DNA from: Pseudomonas entomophila L48
GTDB lineage: Bacteria; Pseudomonadota; Gammaproteobacteria; Pseudomonadales; Pseudomonadaceae
Direction: 5' to 3'
Assembly: GCF_000026105.1 (NCBI RefSeq)
Contig: NC_008027.1
Coordinates: 1,876,001 to 1,940,000, forward strand
DNA: 64,000 nucleotides
Below, one piece after another: positions 56,893-64,000 of this stretch. The notes under the pieces were generated by a model. That model was not told the origin of the DNA and made no database searches. It saw only the letters and a list, made by a program, of their open reading frames with translations. Positions within the stretch are counted from its first letter, which is position 1. Every line of letters starts with the position of its first letter. The position numbers and the translations under genes were made by a program.

Positions 56893-57453
56893 GTGGCAGC
56901 CATCCCAGTTCCCCAAGCCGATGCCCTGCTGCTGGTGGATGTGCAATGCGCGTTCATGCAGGGCCAGGACGCCGTACCTGATCACCTGGCCCTGCAGGTC
57001 AGCATCGCGCGCCTGTTGGCCCGTGCACGCGCGGCCGGCGTACCGGTGATCTTCCTGCAGAACGACGGTGCCCCGGGTACGCCGGATGCCCCGCACAGCG
57101 ACGGTTGGCCGCTGTACTTCCCGCCAGTGCGAGGCGAGCACGTGCTGTTCAAGACCGAGGATGATGGGTTCGTCGAAACCCGGCTGGAAACGCTGTTGCG
57201 AGACCTTGGCGTCCAACACCTGGCCCTGTGCGGCCTGCTGTCGGAGATGTGCCTGGCAGCCACTGCCCGTGCCGCGTTGCAACGTGGCTTCGATGTGCTG
57301 CTACCCCACAATGGCCACGCCACCTATGACGTGCCGCCCGGCCCGGGCGGGTCTCCGGGTGTGCCCGCGGCCCTGGCGGCGCGGGCGGCGGAATGGTCGC
57401 TCGGCGACGAGGTGGTGATCCTGCCGGACGTCGACGCCGTGGTTTTCTTGTAG
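56893..57453 (+). CDS. Isochorismatase-like cysteine hydrolase
   Basis: A 186-residue hydrolase of the isochorismatase/nicotinamidase fold. The catalytic triad is visible: Asp in LLLVDVQCAFM, Lys in LFKTEDDGF and Cys in GLLSEMCLAATA. Family members cut amides or C-N bonds in small molecules; the substrate is unknown. The GTG at 56893 follows a CTGGAG ribosome site; an ATG at 56857 is in frame but has no such site. Its TAG stop is part of the REP element that follows. Confidence 0.85.
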   Translation: MAAIPVPQADALLLVDVQCAFMQGQDAVPDHLALQVSIARLLARARAAGVPVIFLQNDGAPGTPDAPHSDGWPLYFPPVRGEHVLFKTEDDGFVETRLETLLRDLGVQHLALCGLLSEMCLAATARAALQRGFDVLLPHNGHATYDVPPGPGGSPGVPAALAARAAEWSLGDEVVILPDVDAVVFL

Positions 57454-57514
57454 GAGCCAGCTTGCTGGCGAACCTCTCGGCACGTTGCCATTCGCCAGCA
57501 AGCTGGCTCCTACA
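57449..57514. repeat. Inverted repeat, GCCAGCTTGCTGGC class, overlapping a stop codon
   Basis: 24-bp perfect arms (57449-57472, 57491-57514) reading TGTAGGAGCCAGCTTGCTGG and its complement. The TAG at 57451-57453 is the stop of the hydrolase gene. It lies 10 bp before the end of the convergent GntR gene. Confidence 0.88.
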
Positions 57515-57524
57515 GGTGAGGGTG

Positions 57525-58205
57525 TCACTCCAGGTCGAGCTTGGCTTCGAGGCGGTCAAGGTGTTCGTGCATCAGGGCCAGCGCGACCTCACCGTCGCCG
57601 CTTTCGACCGCATCGATGATCGCCGCGTGCTCCTGCCAGGCGCAATGCTCGCAGCAGGGCGACTCGTAGCGGGCGATGATCAGCGAGGTCATCGGCACCA
57701 GGCCATTGAGAAAGCGCGCCAGCGGTGCGTTGGCGGCCATCTGTGCCAGCTTCAGGTGGAACTCGCCACCCAAGCGGATCGCCGTGCAGCGCTGGCCTTG
57801 CTCGTGGTGCTGGCGTTCGCGCTCCACCAACTGGCGCAACTGGCGGATCTGCGCCGGCCGGGCACGCTGGGTGGCCAGGCCGATCAGCGTGGTTTCGGCC
57901 AGGCGTCGGGCGCTGAGCACCTGGCGCGCCTGCTGCGGATCGGGTGCCGCCAGTTGCGCGGTGTGGCTGGGGCGCTGCACGATCACCTGCTGGTCGGACA
58001 GGCGCCCGAGCACCCGGCGGATCACCGTGCGGCTGACCCCGAAAGCATTGCCCAGCGCCTGCTCGGGCAGCGCGGTGCCCGGTGGCAGGCGCTGTTCGAG
58101 GATGGCGTCGAACAGCCGTGGGTAGATCTGCTCCGCCGAAAGACGGGTTTCACCCACGCCGAGCAGGGCGGGCAGGCGGGGGGCGGCTTGGGCGCAAGCG
58201 GTCAT
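57525..58205 (-). CDS. GntR family regulator (FCD domain)
   Basis: A 226-residue repressor-type regulator: winged helix-turn-helix at about 25-90 (IYPRLFDAILEQRLPPGTALPEQALGNAFGVSRTVIRRVL) and an all-helical FCD ligand domain with metal-binding type residues (EFHLKLAQMAANAPL, EHAAIIDAVESGDGE). It contains a CCEHC cysteine cluster near 184. It lies 20 bp downstream of a second GntR gene and is probably co-transcribed with it and the symporter. Confidence 0.9.
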   Translation of the reverse strand: MTACAQAAPRLPALLGVGETRLSAEQIYPRLFDAILEQRLPPGTALPEQALGNAFGVSRTVIRRVLGRLSDQQVIVQRPSHTAQLAAPDPQQARQVLSARRLAETTLIGLATQRARPAQIRQLRQLVERERQHHEQGQRCTAIRLGGEFHLKLAQMAANAPLARFLNGLVPMTSLIIARYESPCCEHCAWQEHAAIIDAVESGDGEVALALMHEHLDRLEAKLDLE

Positions 58206-58225
58206 GGTCGCTCTCCTTCTTTGTT

Positions 58226-58927
58226 TCAGGTGCCCGGCTGGTCGTCCGGAATGTTCAGGGCGATGCCCATGCGCTTGCCTTCGGCGAGAATGTGCTGGCG
58301 CATCTGCTGGCTGGCCTTGGCGCTGTTGCGCTCGCGGATGGCCCGCACCACGGCCTCGTTCTCGTTCAGGCGCGCGGCCAGGTGTTCGGGCGAGTTGCGC
58401 AGCATGTCGGCGCTTTGCTTGAGTGCGTTGCCGGTCTGCTGCACCACGCTCTGGAAAATCGGGTTGGTGGTCAGGGCGAACAGCGCCTCGTGGAAGGCGA
58501 TGTAGGCGTTGATGCCCGCCTCGCTGTCGTCGGCGTCGAGGGCCTCGCGCATGTCCATCAGGGTCAGGCGCAACTGGCCGATGTCCTGGCTGCCCGCCGA
58601 CTGCGCAACCAGCCCGGCGATGAAGGGTTCGAGGGTGTAGCGCAGTTCGAGCACGTCGGCCAGGCTGGCGGCGGCGATGGCCTCTGGTTCCTGGGCCTGG
58701 GCGCTGTCGGCGTCCAGCACCAGCACACCCTTGCCGGGCATCGAACGCACCAGCCCCAGGGTTTCCAGCACGGTCACCGCTTCGCGCAGGCTCGGGCGGC
58801 TGATGCCCAGTTGTTCGGCCAGCTCGCGCTGGCCGGGCAGCATGTCACCGCTGCGCCACTGGCCACGGGCCAGGGCCTGGCGGAGTTTCTCCACCACTGA
58901 ATTGACTACCGTCGACGAGCTGATCAC
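58226..58927 (-). CDS. GntR family regulator, FadR subfamily
   Basis: A 233-residue FadR-type regulator: winged helix (LRQALARGQWRSGDMLPGQRELAEQLGISRPSLREAV) and an FCD domain (FHEALFALTTNPIF, metal/ligand site). It lies 70 bp after the dicarboxylate symporter, and two FadR-like operator sites are upstream of that symporter, making it the likely local regulator. Confidence 0.9.
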   Translation of the reverse strand: MISSSTVVNSVVEKLRQALARGQWRSGDMLPGQRELAEQLGISRPSLREAVTVLETLGLVRSMPGKGVLVLDADSAQAQEPEAIAAASLADVLELRYTLEPFIAGLVAQSAGSQDIGQLRLTLMDMREALDADDSEAGINAYIAFHEALFALTTNPIFQSVVQQTGNALKQSADMLRNSPEHLAARLNENEAVVRAIRERNSAKASQQMRQHILAEGKRMGIALNIPDDQPGT

Positions 58928-58997
58928 GTTTCGCTCCTTGGTTGACGCTGCATCTTCGCGTCTGGCGGGCCGGCGCCGGGCGCCGGCCGCGCGTGGC

Positions 58998-60308
58998 TCA
59001 GAATTCCTGTTGATGGGGTTGGCCCTGCTTGCGGGTTATTGGCGCGAAGCCAGGTTTGTTGGCCAGTACATTGTGCGCACGCTCCAGGTCGATATCTTTC
59101 TCCCAGCGGGCGATGGCCACGGTGGCGACGCAGTTGCCGATCAGGTTGGTCAGTGCCCGGCCGATGCCCATGAACCAGTCCACCGCCAGCACCAGCACCA
59201 GGCCTACCACCGGGATCGCCGGCACGGCGGTCAGGGTGGCGGCGAGAATCACCAGGGCCGAGCCTGGGATGCCGTGGGCACCCTTGGAAGTCACCAGCGA
59301 CACCAGCAGGATGGTCAGCAGGTCGGTCATCGCCAGCGGTGTGCCGGTGGCGTTGGCGATGAACACGATGGCCAGGGTGAGGTAGATGGAGAAGCCATCG
59401 AGGTTGAACGAATAACCGGTAGGGATCACCAGGCCCACGGTGGAGCTGCCGATGCCCAGGTGCTCGAGCTTGCGCATCACCTGGGGCAGCACGGCGTCGG
59501 ACGAGGCGGTGCCGAGCACGATGGTCAGCTCTTCGCGCAGGTACTTGATGAACGGCAGCAGCTTGAGGCCGGAGATACGCATCACCGTGCCCAGCACGAT
59601 CAGCACGAAACCGGCGCAGGTCAGGTAGAACAGCGCGACCAGGCCACCCAGGTGCTGCAGCGAACTCAGGCCATATTTGCTGGTGGTGAAGGCAATGGCG
59701 CCGAACACGCCGATGGGGGCCAGGCGCACGATCATGCCCATGATGCGGAACACCACGTGGCTCAGTTCGTTGATCAGCCGCGAGATGCCCGAGGCCGATT
59801 CTCCGACCAGGTTCAGCGCGCTGCCGAACAGCACCGAGAACAGCAGCACCTGGAGGATGTTGTTGTCGGCGAAGGCACCCACCACCGAAGTGGGGATCAG
59901 GTCCATCAGGAACGAGGCCGTGCCGTGGATGTGCTGGCCGCGCTCGGCGAGGGCGCCGGCATCGGCGCTGGAGAGCTGGTCCAGGTGGATGTTGGCGCCG
60001 CTGCCAATGCCGCTGCTGAAGGCGAATACCAGGCCGATCACCAGTGCCAGGGTGGTCAGCACTTCGAAGTAGATCACCGATTTCAGGCCGATGCGCCCGA
60101 CCTTCTTCAGGTCGCCAGCACCGGAAATGCCGCTGACCACCACGCAGAACACGATCAGGCCGATGAGCATCTTGATCAGCTTGATGAAGCCGTCACCCAG
60201 GGGTTTGAGTTGCAGGGAGAGGTCGGGGAAGCTCAGGCCGCAGACGATGCCGAGGGCAAGGCCGAGCACTACCTGGAGGAAGATCGAACGCGAACACCAT
60301 TTGAGCAT
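58998..60308 (-). CDS. Dicarboxylate/cation symporter (DAACS family, DctA-like)
   Basis: A 436-residue inner-membrane symporter of the DAACS family (DctA/GltP). Family signatures: GDGFIKLIKMLIGLIVFCVVVSGIS in helix 2-3, a hairpin GTASSDAVLPQVMRKLEHLG, GLVIPTGYSFNLDGFSIYLT and VTSKGAHGIPGSALVILAATL. It imports C4-dicarboxylates or similar anions with cations. The start at 60308 is preceded by CTCCTCCC, with no purine-rich ribosome site, which is unusual. Confidence 0.9.
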   Translation of the reverse strand: MLKWCSRSIFLQVVLGLALGIVCGLSFPDLSLQLKPLGDGFIKLIKMLIGLIVFCVVVSGISGAGDLKKVGRIGLKSVIYFEVLTTLALVIGLVFAFSSGIGSGANIHLDQLSSADAGALAERGQHIHGTASFLMDLIPTSVVGAFADNNILQVLLFSVLFGSALNLVGESASGISRLINELSHVVFRIMGMIVRLAPIGVFGAIAFTTSKYGLSSLQHLGGLVALFYLTCAGFVLIVLGTVMRISGLKLLPFIKYLREELTIVLGTASSDAVLPQVMRKLEHLGIGSSTVGLVIPTGYSFNLDGFSIYLTLAIVFIANATGTPLAMTDLLTILLVSLVTSKGAHGIPGSALVILAATLTAVPAIPVVGLVLVLAVDWFMGIGRALTNLIGNCVATVAIARWEKDIDLERAHNVLANKPGFAPITRKQGQPHQQEF

Positions 60309-60379
60309 GGGAGGAGTCTCTGGTCGGTGTCCTTGCCCCCCAGCCACACGGAGCGAAAGAGTGCAGGACTTAATTATTG

Positions 60380-60390
60380 TGGTCTTACCG
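60380..60390. promoter_or_regulatory. FadR-like operator 1 upstream of the symporter
   Basis: TGGTCTTACCG matches the FadR-type consensus TGGTCNGACCA at 9 of 11 positions. It lies 72 bp upstream of the symporter start. Confidence 0.45.
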
Positions 60391-60455
60391 GTTTGTTCAC
60401 TGCGAGGGCCATGAAACGCCGAAAATTTGGACATTGCAAGGCTTTTTGGACTGAC

Positions 60456-60466
60456 CGGTCTGACCA
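60456..60466. promoter_or_regulatory. FadR-like operator 2 upstream of the symporter
   Basis: CGGTCTGACCA, the complement of TGGTCAGACCG, matches TGGTCNGACCA at 10 of 11 positions. It is 76 bp from operator 1. The two can be merged as YGGTCTKACCR. Confidence 0.5.
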
Positions 60467-60517
60467 GTTGTGGTGCGTCGACGGAGAACCTGCTCTAGCG
60501 TGGTGCGCGGAGGGATT

Positions 60518-60832
60518 TCAGGGTTTGGACAGGGCCTGATCGACGGCGGCGATCAGCTTGCCAAGGTCCTTGGGCGGGGCGTTGTGGACAACGCTGAACA
60601 GGTAGGCGCGTTGCTCTTCTTCGTCGTCGGGCTCGGCGAAAAAGACCTTGGGTTTCACCCCCAGCGCTTCGGCGAAGTTCATCAGTGCCTCGATGCTGGG
60701 GGTGTACGTGCCGGTTTCGAAGCGGCTTATGGTCTTGGGGTCGAAGCCGGTGCGTTCGCCCAGTTGCGCCTGCGTGAGGCTCGCCAGCTTGCGGTAGCGG
60801 CGCAGGGCAGGGCCGAGGCCTGTTCTGGTCAT
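60518..60832 (-). CDS. XRE-type HTH transcriptional regulator
   Basis: A 104-residue protein with an N-terminal Cro/C1 helix-turn-helix (LRRYRKLASLTQAQLGERTGFDPKTISRFETGTYTPSIEALMNFAEALGV) and a short C-terminal tail (KVFFAEPDDEEEQRAYLFSVVH). It stands alone upstream of the symporter and divergent from the aerotaxis receptor. The target is unknown. Confidence 0.85.
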   Translation of the reverse strand: MTRTGLGPALRRYRKLASLTQAQLGERTGFDPKTISRFETGTYTPSIEALMNFAEALGVKPKVFFAEPDDEEEQRAYLFSVVHNAPPKDLGKLIAAVDQALSKP

Positions 60833-61108
60833 CGCTTAATTCCCATTTAGAATCAAGCACTTAACGATATCTGTCGCGGTAGCGCAACGCCATGATCCAT
60901 CACCTTTATTTGCAAAGTGTGATGGAATTCGTAGAATTCGCCGCTTTGATTGGTCAGCCATTCAAGCAATTGTCCGAGGTGATCCGGCCATCCGCCGGCT
61001 TGCGTGCGCCTGTTGTGGAACATTGGAACTGATCCGGGATGAACGGTTCCGGCGCCCCTGGCTTGCGGCCAGGTCACTCGTCGGACCGCCTATGAAGGGA
61101 GTCTCATC

Positions 61109-62674
61109 GTGCGTCTGAACCTGCCGGTCAATCCGGTCGAGCAAAGCTTTCCCGAGCATCAGCGGCTCATCTCGGCGACCGACACCGCCAGCCTGATCAC
61201 CTACTGCAATGCCGAATTCGCCGCCATCAGCGGCTACAGCCAGGATGAGCTGATCGGCAGCCCGCACAACCTGGTGCGCCACCCGGACATGCCCGAGGCA
61301 GTGTTCGAGCTGATGTGGCAGTACCTCAAGGCGGGCCGCAGCTGGATGGGCATCGTCAAGAACCGCTGCCGCAACGGCAACTTCTACTGGGTGAACGCCT
61401 ATGTCACGCCGATCCTGGAACAGGGCCGGGTGGTCGGCTACGAGTCGGTGCGTGTGCGCCCCACCCGCGAGCAGATTGCCCGGGCCGAAGCGTTGTACGC
61501 ACGGTTGCGCGCCGGCAAGGGCGCGCTGTCGTCAGCACGGCGCATGGCGCTGCTGGCACGTGGCATGACTGTGCCGTTGCTTGGCGGCGCGCTGGCCATC
61601 GGCGCCAATCAGCTATGGCCAGGCCTGGTGGCTCAAGGCCTGACCCTGGCACTGTTCGCCGGTGTCGGGGCCTGGGCGCAAAGCCGAATCGGTCGTCACC
61701 TGCGGCGTATCGCGCAGGGCGCGGGCAACACCTTTAGCGATCCGGTCGCGGCGCTGACCTACAGTGACCTGCCGGGCGCCGCCGGCCAGCTGGAGCTCAT
61801 CCTGATCAGCGAGGAGGCACGGCTGAAGACCGCGCTCACCCGCCTCAGCGACCTGGCCGCGCAAATGGCCGAGGCGGCCCTGGACGCCGGGCGGTTGTCC
61901 CGTGGCACCGAGTCGGCCTTGCTCGAACAGCGCGCCGAGACCGACCTGACTGCCACCGCCATGACCGAGATGGCCGCCTCCATCGGCGAGGTCGCCGGCC
62001 ATGTGCAGCTGACGGCGCAGGAGGCACACACCGCGCACCTGTTGGCCGAGCAGGGCAGCCAGGTCGCCGATGCCAGCGGTGCGGCGATCCGCGACCTGGC
62101 CGGCACGGTCGGGCAGATCAACCAGGCGGTCAACGACCTGGCCGGTCAGACCGGTGATATCGCCGAGGCCGCCGGCATGATCCGCGCCATCGCCGAGCAG
62201 ACCAACCTGCTGGCGCTCAACGCCGCGATCGAGGCGGCGCGGGCTGGCGAACAGGGGCGCGGTTTCGCCGTGGTCGCCGACGAGGTACGCGCGCTGGCCG
62301 ACAAGACCCGCCAGTCCACCTTGCATATCCAGGCGATCATCGACAGCCTGCGCAGCGGCGCCGGGCAGGCGGTGAGCATCGCCAGCCAGGGGCTCGAAGG
62401 CGCGGAGCAGGGGGTCACCCAGGTGGCCCAGGCGCAGCAGGCGCTGCAGGGCATTCGCCAGGCGGTGCTGCGTATCAGCGACATGAGCCAGCAAATGGCC
62501 GCCGCATCCCAGGAGCAGTCGGCGGTGGCCGAGGATGTCTCGCGGCAGATCAACGGTGTGGCCGGCACGGTGCAGCAGAGTGCCCGCCGGGCCAACGCCG
62601 CCGCTTCACGCGGTACCGAGCTCGAGCAGGTCTGTGCCGGGTTGCGCGCCCTGGTGGAGCGCTTCAACCGCTAG
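61109..62674 (+). CDS. aer: Aerotaxis receptor Aer (PAS-MCP)
   Basis: A 521-residue receptor. The N-terminal PAS domain (about 20-125; [50 protein letters not shown]) binds FAD in the family. A short membrane hairpin (about 158-200) follows, then a linker and the methyl-accepting signalling domain ([20 protein letters not shown]). It senses redox state or oxygen through respiration and signals to CheA. It starts at GTG behind GAAGGGAG. A PAS-GGDEF-EAL gene follows 12 bp later; in P. putida one Aer paralogue (Aer2) has this same arrangement. Confidence 0.92.
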   Translation: MRLNLPVNPVEQSFPEHQRLISATDTASLITYCNAEFAAISGYSQDELIGSPHNLVRHPDMPEAVFELMWQYLKAGRSWMGIVKNRCRNGNFYWVNAYVTPILEQGRVVGYESVRVRPTREQIARAEALYARLRAGKGALSSARRMALLARGMTVPLLGGALAIGANQLWPGLVAQGLTLALFAGVGAWAQSRIGRHLRRIAQGAGNTFSDPVAALTYSDLPGAAGQLELILISEEARLKTALTRLSDLAAQMAEAALDAGRLSRGTESALLEQRAETDLTATAMTEMAASIGEVAGHVQLTAQEAHTAHLLAEQGSQVADASGAAIRDLAGTVGQINQAVNDLAGQTGDIAEAAGMIRAIAEQTNLLALNAAIEAARAGEQGRGFAVVADEVRALADKTRQSTLHIQAIIDSLRSGAGQAVSIASQGLEGAEQGVTQVAQAQQALQGIRQAVLRISDMSQQMAAASQEQSAVAEDVSRQINGVAGTVQQSARRANAAASRGTELEQVCAGLRALVERFNR

Positions 62675-62686
62675 GGCGGACTATTT

Positions 62687-64000
62687 ATGGATGATATCTA
62701 TCGCGCGGCCGTGGATGCGGCCGCGATCTTTTCCGAGACTGACCTGCAAGGGCGCATTACCTACGTCAATCAGCAGTTCTGCAGCATCTCCGGCTACAGC
62801 CGCGAGGAGCTGCTGGGGGCCAACCACCGCATTCTCAACTCCGGGCTGCACGAGCCGGCGTTCTTCCTCGACATGTGGAATGCCCTGGCGGGCGGTCGGG
62901 TATGGAAAGGCGAGATATGCAACCGTGCCAAGGATGGTTCGTTGTATTGGGTGGACAGTACCATGGTGCCGCTGGTCGACCCGCATACCGGTCAGGTGCG
63001 CAAGTATGTGTCGATCCGCTTCGACGTGACTGAGAAGCGTCAGTTGTTGCACACCTTGCAGTGGCGTGTGGGCCACGATGTGCTGACCGGGCTGCCCAAC
63101 CGCGCCTACCTGTCCGACCTGCTGAACCAGGCCCTGGCGTTCTCGCGCCGCGAACACATTCCGTTGGCGGTGTGCATGCTCGACCTGGATGGCTTCAAGG
63201 CGGTCAACGATGGCTACGGCCACGCCACTGGCGACTTGCTGCTGGTGGAGGTGGCGCAGCGCCTGCAGGGCATCCTGCGCGGTGGCGACGCGGTGGCGCG
63301 GCTGTCGGGTGACGAGTTCGTGTTGATCCTGCGCCACATCGAAGGCCCCCGCCAGTTGCATGCCGCGTTGCAGAGGGTGCTTCTGGCACTGGCGGCGCCC
63401 TACGTGGTTCGCGATCACGTCCTGACCCTCAGCGCGAGCATCGGCGTGACCCTGTTCCCCCAGGATGACGAGGATGCCGACACCCTGGTGCGCCATGCCG
63501 ACCAGGCCATGTACGTGGCCAAGCAGCGCGGGCGCAATCGCTATCACCTGTTCGACGTTTCGCAGGAGCTGGAACTGAAGGCCACCCACCAGACCGTGGC
63601 ACAAGTGCGCCAGGCCATGCGCGAGGGCGAGTTGTGCCTGTACTACCAGCCAAAGGTGAACATGCGCAGCGGGCAGGTGATCGGTTTCGAGGCGTTGTTA
63701 CGCTGGATGCATCCTTCGAAGGGGCCGGTGCCGCCGGGCGAGTTCCTGCCGTTGGTGGAGCAGACCGACCTGATCGTCGAGTTGGGCGAGTGGGTCATCG
63801 ACCAGGCCCTGACGCAACTGGGGCAATGGCAGCGGGACCAGCGGGGCTGGTCGCTGAGTGTCAACATCGCCGCGCGCCAATTGCAGCGTGGCGACTTCTC
63901 CGAGCGCCTGGCGCAATTGCTCGGGCGCCATCCGGGCGTGGACCCGGCGCAACTGGACCTGGAGATCGTCGAATCGGTGGCCATCGACAACCTGGCTCGG
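62687..64000 (+). CDS. PAS-GGDEF-EAL cyclic di-GMP enzyme (3' end off window)
   Basis: The 438 codons seen run off the right edge. PAS (about 10-120; YVNQQFCSISGYSREELLGANHRILNSG), GGDEF (about 130-290; active-site loop SGDEF at 207-211 and ASIGVTLFP) and the first part of EAL (EALLRW at 335, conserved metal site SVNIAARQL). Both active-site motifs look intact so far, so it could make and degrade c-di-GMP. Twelve bp after aer, so co-transcribed; the P. putida counterpart (PP2258) is described as a motility-linked c-di-GMP protein. The start ATG at 62687 follows AGGGCGGA. Confidence 0.92.
   Translation, partial: MDDIYRAAVDAAAIFSETDLQGRITYVNQQFCSISGYSREELLGANHRILNSGLHEPAFFLDMWNALAGGRVWKGEICNRAKDGSLYWVDSTMVPLVDPHTGQVRKYVSIRFDVTEKRQLLHTLQWRVGHDVLTGLPNRAYLSDLLNQALAFSRREHIPLAVCMLDLDGFKAVNDGYGHATGDLLLVEVAQRLQGILRGGDAVARLSGDEFVLILRHIEGPRQLHAALQRVLLALAAPYVVRDHVLTLSASIGVTLFPQDDEDADTLVRHADQAMYVAKQRGRNRYHLFDVSQELELKATHQTVAQVRQAMREGELCLYYQPKVNMRSGQVIGFEALLRWMHPSKGPVPPGEFLPLVEQTDLIVELGEWVIDQALTQLGQWQRDQRGWSLSVNIAARQLQRGDFSERLAQLLGRHPGVDPAQLDLEIVESVAIDNLAR

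Noticed and set aside
60921..60940. GAATTC-GTA-GAATTC near the XRE/aer intergenic region as an operator
   Set aside because: A repeat of a 6-bp restriction-type palindrome is too short to claim without conservation data.

Overview
The window reads as chromosomal DNA of a fluorescent Pseudomonas, most likely of the P. putida group. The support is a tandem pair of cbb3 oxidase operons next to ccoG-ccoH-ccoI, a PvdS sigma factor divergent from a giant PvdL-type pyoverdine synthetase, an Aer receptor followed by a PAS-GGDEF-EAL protein, high GC content, and many extragenic palindromes that open with TGTAGGAGC. No rRNA, tRNA, CRISPR array, transposase or integrase was seen.

Layout. 1-4069 (minus): cbb3 maturation genes ccoI (cut by the left edge), ccoH, ccoG. 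4372-11239 (minus): two complete ccoNOQP operons in tandem; the upstream one has a near-consensus ANR/FNR box. 11289-14004: a small alpha/beta hydrolase, a nucleoside phosphorylase, a DEDDh exonuclease and a periplasmic solute-binding protein. 14002-28957: an iron-starvation block with a GNAT acyltransferase behind a perfect PvdS-type promoter, pvdS behind a Fur box, and the roughly 13-kb pvdL. 29040-32345 (minus): dsbD, a TlpA-like thioredoxin and dsbG, a periplasmic disulfide-reduction operon. 32510-37233 (plus): a six-gene operon matching E. coli yjfIJKLMC (PspA-like protein, DUF350 membrane protein, lipoprotein, ATP-grasp ligase). 38404-43521: NAD-linked molybdenum formate dehydrogenase fdsGBA and fdsD. 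43705-51438: scattered small genes, including a YddA-type ABC exporter, a heme oxygenase, a TauE-type permease, a RidA protein and an antitoxin-like regulator. 51591-60832: a dCACHE chemoreceptor, a LysR/PACE efflux pair, a lipoprotein, an acetyltransferase, an isochorismatase-like hydrolase, two GntR regulators, a dicarboxylate symporter and an XRE regulator. 61109-64000: an aerotaxis receptor and a c-di-GMP enzyme cut by the right edge.

How the parts work together. Two themes dominate: low-oxygen respiration (ANR, cbb3, copper delivery, aerotaxis) and iron starvation (Fur to PvdS to PvdL and the acyltransferase). Several regulator/target pairs can be read with candidate operators: LysR/PACE, FadR-type GntR/DctA, and Fur/PvdS.

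The most unusual stretch is 46157-47166. It holds a roughly 240-bp near-perfect palindrome, then about 180 nt able to fold into six compact hairpins including a three-way junction, then an 18-codon leader ORF that overlaps the start of a small Pseudomonas-type hypothetical gene by ATGA. This is the best candidate here for an undescribed regulatory RNA.
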